From the NCBI GenBank assembly GCA_947631755.1, contig CANRMO010000072.1, positions 1 through 10,979 of the forward strand: a stretch of DNA of 10,979 bases, given 5' to 3'. The notes beneath the pieces are model-generated. The model was not told the DNA's origin, did not search any database, and saw only the letters and a program-made list of their open reading frames with translations. Both the position numbers and the translations under genes were made by a program. Within the stretch, counting starts at the first letter, position 1, and each line of letters begins with the position of its first letter. This DNA comes from an uncultured Lachnospiraceae bacterium (GTDB taxonomy: Bacteria; Bacillota; Clostridia; Lachnospirales; Lachnospiraceae). This document shows positions 7,450 through 10,979 of the stretch, piece by piece.

Positions 7450-8160
7450 TTAATTTTTGTTCACGATCCGGGAGGTATAACTCCCTGTCTCAATATCAAT
7501 ATAGCGCACAAACAGAGACACCTTGTTGTCCTCATCCAGCGAGTTCCAGATCTTCTCCGCAAAGGCATCCATATCATCCTCAATGCTGATCCGTTTCGGC
7601 TCTCCCTCAAAACTTGGCAGCGGATTTCCGTCGCCCATATAGGTGTGGATAAAATGCCCCTCGCCGTTCACCGGATTGCTGTAGGCAAACAGGTAGCGGC
7701 TGCAGGCATCCGGATTTCCGTCACTGCTCTTTAAGATTGACAGGGCATAGTTGTATGAGCCATCTCCCACATGCAGGATGCCAGAGATCCGGGGCGTGTA
7801 ATTCGGCGCATCCGGCTCAAATTCCCTTGTGCGCAGTGCCTGCTCAAATGTCTGCTGACGGTCCATCATCTCATAGACCGTATCCGTCTGGTCGCCGTTT
7901 GTCACGATTGTCTTGTTGCCGAGAACCCGGACAGGCGCGTAAATAATAAGGCTCGGATCACTGAGTTTTGACGGGTCAAATGCCTGTGTGCGGATGCCCT
8001 CCCCATCCTCCACGAACACGCGGTTGCGGCTGTTCTCACTGCGCCCCATGATAAAATAAGCGGTGACAGCATGTTTTCCGTCCGGCGATTTCCCGATCAC
8101 AATGCCGCGTCCCGGGTAAGAGTTACTCCTGAGATATTCTTCCAGTGAAATTTTCTGCAT
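7450..8160 (-). CDS. purO: Archaeal-type IMP cyclohydrolase (PurO-like)
   Basis: It closes FAICAR to IMP, the final step of de novo purine synthesis, in the cytoplasm. The 236-residue protein has the IMP_cyclohyd (PF07826, COG3363) pattern: SYPGRGIVIGKSPDGK near 14-29, then AYFIMGRSENSRNRVF to about 49, DPSLIIYAPVRVLG near 68-81, and NYTPRISGILHVGDGSYNYA in the middle, shared with archaeal PurO. It has no relation to the MGS-like domain of bacterial PurH. The start is the ATG at 8160 because GAGGG lies five bases upstream. A GTG at 8172 in the same frame would add four residues but has a poorly spaced site. It is the first gene of the operon, after the ZTP riboswitch and terminator, and directly precedes AICAR formyltransferase. 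The family call rests on motif recognition; the neighbouring AICAR formyltransferase and the riboswitch strongly support the role. Confidence 0.85.
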   Translation of the reverse strand: MQKISLEEYLRSNSYPGRGIVIGKSPDGKHAVTAYFIMGRSENSRNRVFVEDGEGIRTQAFDPSKLSDPSLIIYAPVRVLGNKTIVTNGDQTDTVYEMMDRQQTFEQALRTREFEPDAPNYTPRISGILHVGDGSYNYALSILKSSDGNPDACSRYLFAYSNPVNGEGHFIHTYMGDGNPLPSFEGEPKRISIEDDMDAFAEKIWNSLDEDNKVSLFVRYIDIETGSYTSRIVNKN

Positions 8161-8208
8161 AATGTCCCTCACTTTCCTGTTTTATTGTATTTGCTGTTTG
8201 TCCGGCTC

Positions 8209-8241
8209 TGCCCGGAAACGATAAAAACCGACTTCCGGGCA
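8209..8241 (-). promoter_or_regulatory. Probable antiterminator hairpin in the purine operon leader
   Basis: TGCCCGGAA (8241-8233) and TTCCGGGCA (8217-8209) form a perfect 9-pair stem around a 15-base loop that holds the terminator U-run. Its upstream arm is the same sequence that forms the 3' side of the terminator stem, so the two structures exclude each other. No U-run follows it, so it does not itself look like a terminator. The role as antiterminator is inferred from this overlap. Confidence 0.55.
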
Positions 8242-8270
8242 ACCAAACAAATGGTCACCCAGACGGCCGG
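8221..8270 (-). terminator. Intrinsic terminator of the ZTP riboswitch expression platform
   Basis: On the minus strand TCTGGGTGACC pairs with GGTTGCCCGGA across an 8-base loop (11 pairs, three of them G-U). An outer CCGGC/GTCGG helix adds five pairs across a small internal loop. The stem is followed at once by UUUUUAU (8227-8221). The 5' arm contains the conserved 3' segment of the ZTP aptamer (CCGTCTGGGT), so ligand binding should block terminator formation and turn the operon on. Confidence 0.75.
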
Positions 8271-8376
8271 CTCACTCTCATATCCCCACGCTCCCTGTGG
8301 GTGCTCCCACAAACGCCCTGCCCTGTCGCGGATCTCTCCGCCCGGCAAAAAGCGCTCTCCGTCAGTCGCATGGAAT
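8256..8376 (-). promoter_or_regulatory. ZTP (pfl, ZMP/ZTP) riboswitch aptamer
   Basis: Read on the minus strand, the leader of the purine operon carries the conserved parts of the pfl motif in order. These are TTCCATGCGACTGACGG (8375 onward, matching the GNGACUGGCG block), a variable stem, then the hairpin GTGGG-AGCA-CCCAC (8310-8297). That hairpin is followed directly by AGGGAGCGTGGGG (8296-8284), and GCCGGCCGTCTGGGT (to 8257) matches the GCCGCCUGGGC block. TTCCATG can pair with CGTGGGG to close P1. Known members bind ZMP or ZTP, the AICAR nucleotides that accumulate when 10-formyl-folate is short, and activate purine or folate genes. That fits the downstream AICAR formyltransferase and IMP cyclohydrolase exactly. 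An intrinsic terminator overlaps its 3' end, so this is a transcriptional ON switch. The variable P2 region (about 8311-8360) is longer than in minimal examples. Confidence 0.85.
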
Positions 8377-8384
8377 CTGTCTAT

Positions 8385-8413
8385 AGAATACCTTATTTCC
8401 CCCAAAAAAACAA
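8385..8413 (-). promoter_or_regulatory. Promoter of the riboswitch-controlled purine operon
   Basis: TTGTTT (8413-8408) and TATTCT (8390-8385) are separated by 17 bases on the minus strand. The predicted start near 8378 coincides with the 5' edge of the ZTP aptamer, which is what a riboswitch leader requires. The -35 is a poor match (4 of 6), so confidence is moderate. Confidence 0.5.
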
Positions 8414-8464
8414 TATATTTTTCAAAAAACACAAAAACTTTATCTCCCGGAAAAGAATTCTTAG

Positions 8465-8493
8465 TTGACAAAATTTGTGTTTATTTTTATACT
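8465..8493 (+). promoter_or_regulatory. Promoter of the HD-GYP gene
   Basis: A perfect TTGACA (8465-8470), a 17-base AT-rich spacer and TATACT (8488-8493) make this the strongest promoter in the window together with that of cysK. It is divergent from the purine operon promoter; the two -35 boxes lie about 50 bases apart across A/T tracts. The leader to the start codon is about 50 bases. Confidence 0.75.
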
Positions 8494-8551
8494 TAAATTA
8501 TGTATATTAATCACTGCACACGCTTTTTACAATATCTGAGGAGAAATGCGA

Positions 8552-9433
8552 ATGAATACGAATACTGACAAAGAACTGCAGCCGGAATTTATGAATTTTC
8601 AAATTGAGTACGCAAGAATATTAAATTCCCTGCACAGCCTTTTTGACGCGATCATTGACAACCAAGAGACTTCCCTGGATGTCCAGCCACTCTTACAGGA
8701 CTGCCTCAAACTGATCACACTGTGCGATACCACGGTGGATCTGTTCGACAAACTGCACCGCATGCGCCTGGATGACGACAGTGTATATTCCCACTGCCTG
8801 AATGTCGCGCTGATCGCACACATGATAGGGCGGTGGCTGCACTTTCCATCCGAGGAGGTTGACATTCTGACTATGTGCGGCCTGTTCCACGACATCGGAA
8901 AGACCTCCGTGCCGGACGAAATCCTGAACAAACCCGGGAAATACACAGATGAAGAATTTGCACTCGTAAAGCAACATCCAGTATTCGGCCACGATCTCTT
9001 AAAATCTATAAATGTCGATGAACGCGTCAAAACAGCCGCCCTGCAGCACCATGAATTCTGTGACGGCTCCGGCTATCCAAACGGGCTCAAAGCCGCCGAT
9101 ATCGAAGATTATGCCGGGATCATCGCCATCGCAGACGTGTATGACGCCATGACGGCGGCCCGCTCCTACCGCGCACCGCTGTGCCCGTTCCAGGCAATCG
9201 GCAATTTCGAAAAAGACGGTCTGCAGAAATATCATCCGAAATACATATTAACTTTCTTGAAAAATATCGCCACCATTTACCAGAACCGTCGGGTTCTCCT
9301 CAACAACGGCAAGAGTGCCAAAATCATCATGATCAATAACAACAACCTGACAAAGCCACTGATCCAGTTCGACGACGGCTCTGTCACAGATATGCTCACA
9401 CAGCCGGATCTTGAGATCACAAGAATCATGTAA
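8552..9433 (+). CDS. HD-GYP domain protein, probable cyclic-di-GMP phosphodiesterase
   Basis: This is a 293-residue cytoplasmic protein with no membrane segment. A helical N-terminal region of ~75 residues precedes an HD-GYP domain. That domain has a conserved histidine in YSHCLNVALIAHMIG, the metal pair His113-Asp114 in LFHDIGK, IPD-like VPDEILNKPGKYTDEEF, KQHPVFGHDLL, HHEFCDGSGYP (about 166-176) with the full GYP, and IAIADVYDAMTAARSYR (about 190-207). All metal ligands expected for hydrolysis of c-di-GMP to pGpG or GMP are present. A C-terminal tail of ~65 residues (RRVLLNNGKSAKIIMINN onward) is typical of clostridial HD-GYP proteins and has no known role. There is no receiver or sensor domain. 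I start at 8552 because GAGGAG (8538-8543) is 8 bases upstream; the ATG at 8546 is only 2 bases from it. It is monocistronic behind its own promoter, with no motility or GGDEF gene nearby. Confidence 0.9.
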   Translation: MNTNTDKELQPEFMNFQIEYARILNSLHSLFDAIIDNQETSLDVQPLLQDCLKLITLCDTTVDLFDKLHRMRLDDDSVYSHCLNVALIAHMIGRWLHFPSEEVDILTMCGLFHDIGKTSVPDEILNKPGKYTDEEFALVKQHPVFGHDLLKSINVDERVKTAALQHHEFCDGSGYPNGLKAADIEDYAGIIAIADVYDAMTAARSYRAPLCPFQAIGNFEKDGLQKYHPKYILTFLKNIATIYQNRRVLLNNGKSAKIIMINNNNLTKPLIQFDDGSVTDMLTQPDLEITRIM

Positions 9434-9465
9434 TAAGCACACAGACGCAGCAACAAGGAGCTTTT

Positions 9466-10026
9466 TTACTCGCGGCTCCACATATAACAATATGCCTGTG
9501 TCCTGCCGGCAAAGAGTTCCGTCCTGAGAAGTTCCCGCATCTGGCTCTTTGTATACCAGCCCGCCCGGATCTCCTCCACATCGGAATCACTCTCCCGTAT
9601 CGTGCCGTCCGCCGTGCCGACGAGACAGACATTGCTCGCGTTGGAAAAGCCAACGGCACTGTAGCTGAAAGGCAGGATGTCTTCCACCGAGACCAGATCA
9701 AGGCCGGTCTCCTCTTTCAGTTCCCTTCTCCCGCCCTCTTCCGCCGATTCTCCCCGCTCCAGTAAACCTGCCGGGAAATTGTAAACCCAGGTGGCGGCAG
9801 CGAGGCGGAATTCCCGGTTTAAAAGCAGCCTCTCACCGCTTTTATCCTGCATAATCAGGACAACGGAATCCGGCTCTCTCACCTGGATGTCGTCCAGGCC
9901 ACGGATCCTGGGAGAAAAGCTGATCATCTCATAAACTTTTTCCCTCTTTTTCTCCGTCTCGTATGTGATATCGTATCTGTGGATAAATTTCCCCGTCTGG
10001 ACCTTCTCTATCTTTTTGTATCTCAT
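9466..10026 (-). CDS. Nudix hydrolase, ADP-ribose pyrophosphatase-like
   Basis: This is a 186-residue cytoplasmic hydrolase that cleaves a nucleoside diphosphate linked to another moiety. The Nudix box is complete at residues 87-109 (G-x5-E-x7-REL-KEETGL), including all metal-binding glutamates. Upstream, VREPDSVVLIMQ and LLLNREFR, and the WVYNFPAGLLE strand-loop, resemble the ADP-ribose pyrophosphatase group, but the substrate cannot be fixed from sequence. The ATG (10026-10024) overlaps the TGA of the DUF3783 gene (10025-10023) in the four bases ATGA, so translation is probably coupled. Its stop faces the HD-GYP gene stop across 32 bases with no clear terminator between them. Confidence 0.88.
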   Translation of the reverse strand: MRYKKIEKVQTGKFIHRYDITYETEKKREKVYEMISFSPRIRGLDDIQVREPDSVVLIMQDKSGERLLLNREFRLAAATWVYNFPAGLLERGESAEEGGRRELKEETGLDLVSVEDILPFSYSAVGFSNASNVCLVGTADGTIRESDSDVEEIRAGWYTKSQMRELLRTELFAGRTQAYCYMWSRE

Positions 10027-10400
10027 ACTTCCTCATTCCCCGCTCTCATTAATTGCTCTTTCTCGCGCTCCAGCTCGCGGTACAGAGTCTCCATCGTCCA
10101 ATTCCGGTTCACCGGGGTCGCCACGGCTTTGTAGTCCACCTGGATGCCCTTTGTCCTCATCTCAAAGAGCAGCTTTTCAAAATGTTTATCCGTCACATCC
10201 GAAAACACAACCAGCTCCGCCGCCGGAAGCGCCACGCGCTCCTTTTGGGAAGAACTTCTCTCCCCCGATAAAAGCGCCTCTAAAACATCGGATCCGCAGT
10301 CGTTTCCCACCGACAAAACACGGATCTTTTTTCCCTCAGCCAGACGGCGGATCTGCCTCTCTTTGGACGCGCCAACCTGGACCAGCAGTAATTTTTCCAT
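10023..10400 (-). CDS. DUF3783 domain-containing protein
   Basis: This is a 125-residue soluble protein of unknown function. The C-terminal half has the DUF3783 (PF12646) pattern: AELVVFSDVTDKHFEKLLFE, then a KGIQVDYKAVATPVNRNW stretch (the KAxxTPxNxxW core), then a charged helix ELEREKEQL. The N-terminus, MEKLLLVQVGASKERQIRRL, starts with a short beta strand. I chose the ATG at 10400 because the domain begins there and GGGAG lies upstream, although the gap of 12 bases is long. In-frame ATGs at 10409 and 10463 would only add unconserved residues (the one at 10463 overlaps the promoter candidate). It is upstream of and overlaps the Nudix gene by four bases, which suggests joint expression but does not reveal a role. 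Confidence 0.75.
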   Translation of the reverse strand: MEKLLLVQVGASKERQIRRLAEGKKIRVLSVGNDCGSDVLEALLSGERSSSQKERVALPAAELVVFSDVTDKHFEKLLFEMRTKGIQVDYKAVATPVNRNWTMETLYRELEREKEQLMRAGNEEV

Positions 10401-10434
10401 AGTCTCACACATCTCCCTTACATTCTGTATCCAT

Positions 10435-10463
10435 AGTATGTCACATATCTCCCCAAAAAACAA
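10435..10463 (-). promoter_or_regulatory. Possible promoter of the DUF3783-Nudix pair
   Basis: TTGTTT (10463-10458) and CATACT (10440-10435) are 17 bases apart on the minus strand. Both are 4 of 6 matches. The -35 flank (TTGTTTTTTGGGG) closely resembles that of the purine operon promoter. No better candidate was found between this gene pair and the divergent secreted protein gene. Confidence 0.3.
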
Positions 10464-10516
10464 GGCTGGTTTTCACTGTTATGACACAATTTTAACTACC
10501 TATTTCATCCAAAATA

Positions 10517-10525
10517 TGCTATACT
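10517..10525 (+). promoter_or_regulatory. Extended -10 promoter of the secreted phosphoesterase-like gene
   Basis: TGC-TATACT is an extended -10 element. No good -35 lies 16-18 bases upstream, which is tolerated with an extended -10. The start would be near 10532, about 75 bases before the start codon, so the leader includes the hairpin at 10541-10582. Confidence 0.45.
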
Positions 10526-10540
10526 TATTCTTGTCGCGCC

Positions 10541-10582
10541 GGGGAACCAGAAAACTTTCATAAATTCCTTTTTCGGTTTCCC
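10541..10582 (+). repeat. Imperfect inverted repeat (leader hairpin) before the secreted protein gene
   Basis: GGGGAACC (10541-10548) pairs with GGTTTCCC (10575-10582), with one G-U. After one mismatch the inner GAAAA/TTTTT segments add about five pairs around a 14-base loop. It ends 10 bases before the ribosome binding site (10593-10597). There is no U-run after it, so it is not an intrinsic terminator. It may stabilise the mRNA or regulate initiation; this is inference. Confidence 0.45.
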
Positions 10583-10606
10583 AATAAGAAACGGAGGTTA
10601 TGAGCG

Positions 10607-10979
10607 ATGAGGAAACAAAATAGAAAAAAAACATGTCTTATTCTTAAATACATACTCTGCCCTGCCCTTATCGGCAGTCTTATAACAACAGCCATCCCGA
10701 CGATCTCTCTCTCCTATGGGGAGGTAGAGACAGACGGCGAGATCACAACCGCGGACGAGACTAGGGCTCTCCCCGGCTACAACGACTGGCTCACAGACTG
10801 GCAGTCGGTCTCTGCTGAGAGCACTGCCAACATGATCCTGACTCCCGGCAGCACCCCCGCGGACTTAAATTTCGCCTGGTACTCAGTGGACGCGGGAACT
10901 CCCGCCGTCATGGTCAGCACGGACAAAACGATGGCCGGCGCCATCACAGTCGAGGGCACCTCTACAGCCATCCAGAGAA
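10607..10979 (+). CDS. Secreted protein, probable purple-acid-phosphatase-like metallophosphoesterase (N-terminal part)
   Basis: The open frame runs from ATG 10607 to the window edge (124 codons), so the catalytic part is outside. A signal peptide is clear: basic MRKQNRKK, then a hydrophobic stretch (about 12-33, LILKYILCPALIGSLITTAI), with cleavage likely near residue 35-40. The mature start is acidic. The segment NMILTPGSTPADLNFAWYS followed by PAVMVSTDKTM resembles the fibronectin-like N-terminal domain of purple acid phosphatases, which clostridia place before a calcineurin-like phosphoesterase domain. GGAGG (10593-10597) is 9 bases from this ATG. An ATG at 10600 is too close to it and opens only seven codons. 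The signal peptide is seen directly; the enzyme class is inferred from a short match. Confidence 0.65.
   Translation, partial: MRKQNRKKTCLILKYILCPALIGSLITTAIPTISLSYGEVETDGEITTADETRALPGYNDWLTDWQSVSAESTANMILTPGSTPADLNFAWYSVDAGTPAVMVSTDKTMAGAITVEGTSTAIQR

Noticed and set aside
8185..8496. Plus-strand frame across the purine operon leader
   Set aside because: The region is explained by the ZTP riboswitch, terminator and two promoters; the frame has no RBS and runs through structured RNA sequence.
9434..9485. GGAGC/GCTCC repeat near the HD-GYP and Nudix stops as a terminator
   Set aside because: A five-pair stem with a 13-base loop; the T-run is in the loop and not after the stem.
10600..10623. 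Overlapping ATG opening a seven-codon ORF just before the secreted protein gene
   Set aside because: It is only two bases from GGAGG and too short to be a convincing leader peptide; the spacing favours the ATG at 10607.

Overview
The window looks like chromosomal sequence from a gut-type member of the Clostridia, most likely Lachnospiraceae. The evidence is a DUF4317 protein end, a DUF3783 protein, a dCache hybrid kinase, strong AG-rich ribosome binding sites, sigma-A type promoters with 17-base spacers, and roughly 50% GC coding DNA. Genus cannot be fixed from the sequence alone. No tRNA, rRNA, CRISPR array, insertion sequence or phage gene was seen.

Layout. Bases 2-244 hold the 3' end of a DUF4317 gene, which converges on cysK (277-1206, minus). 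cysK has its own promoter followed by a dyad that resembles an Rrf2/CymR-type operator. Divergent from cysK is a membrane-bound hybrid sensor kinase (1423-3984, plus). It is cut by an in-frame TAG at 3172-3174, leaving a sensor plus HisKA half and an ATPase plus receiver half.

Bases 8413 to 4023 (minus) form the most informative unit. It has a promoter, a ZTP (pfl) riboswitch with an overlapping intrinsic terminator, and then four closely spaced genes. These are an archaeal-type IMP cyclohydrolase (PurO-like), a standalone AICAR formyltransferase (the PurH C-terminal activity), a membrane-fused spermidine-synthase-like protein and a nicotinamidase-like cysteine hydrolase. The two final steps of IMP synthesis, usually fused in bacterial PurH, are thus split between two genes. 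They sit behind a riboswitch for ZMP/ZTP, the AICAR nucleotide that the formyltransferase consumes. Why a polyamine-synthase-like protein and a hydrolase share the transcript is not explained by the sequence.

A c-di-GMP phosphodiesterase of the HD-GYP class (8552-9433, plus) is transcribed divergently from that operon. It is followed by a convergent, translationally coupled pair on the minus strand: DUF3783 protein (10400-10023) then a Nudix hydrolase (10026-9466). The window ends in a secreted protein with a signal peptide and an N-terminal segment like that of purple-acid-phosphatase type metallophosphoesterases (10607 onward, partial). Its leader contains a long imperfect hairpin.
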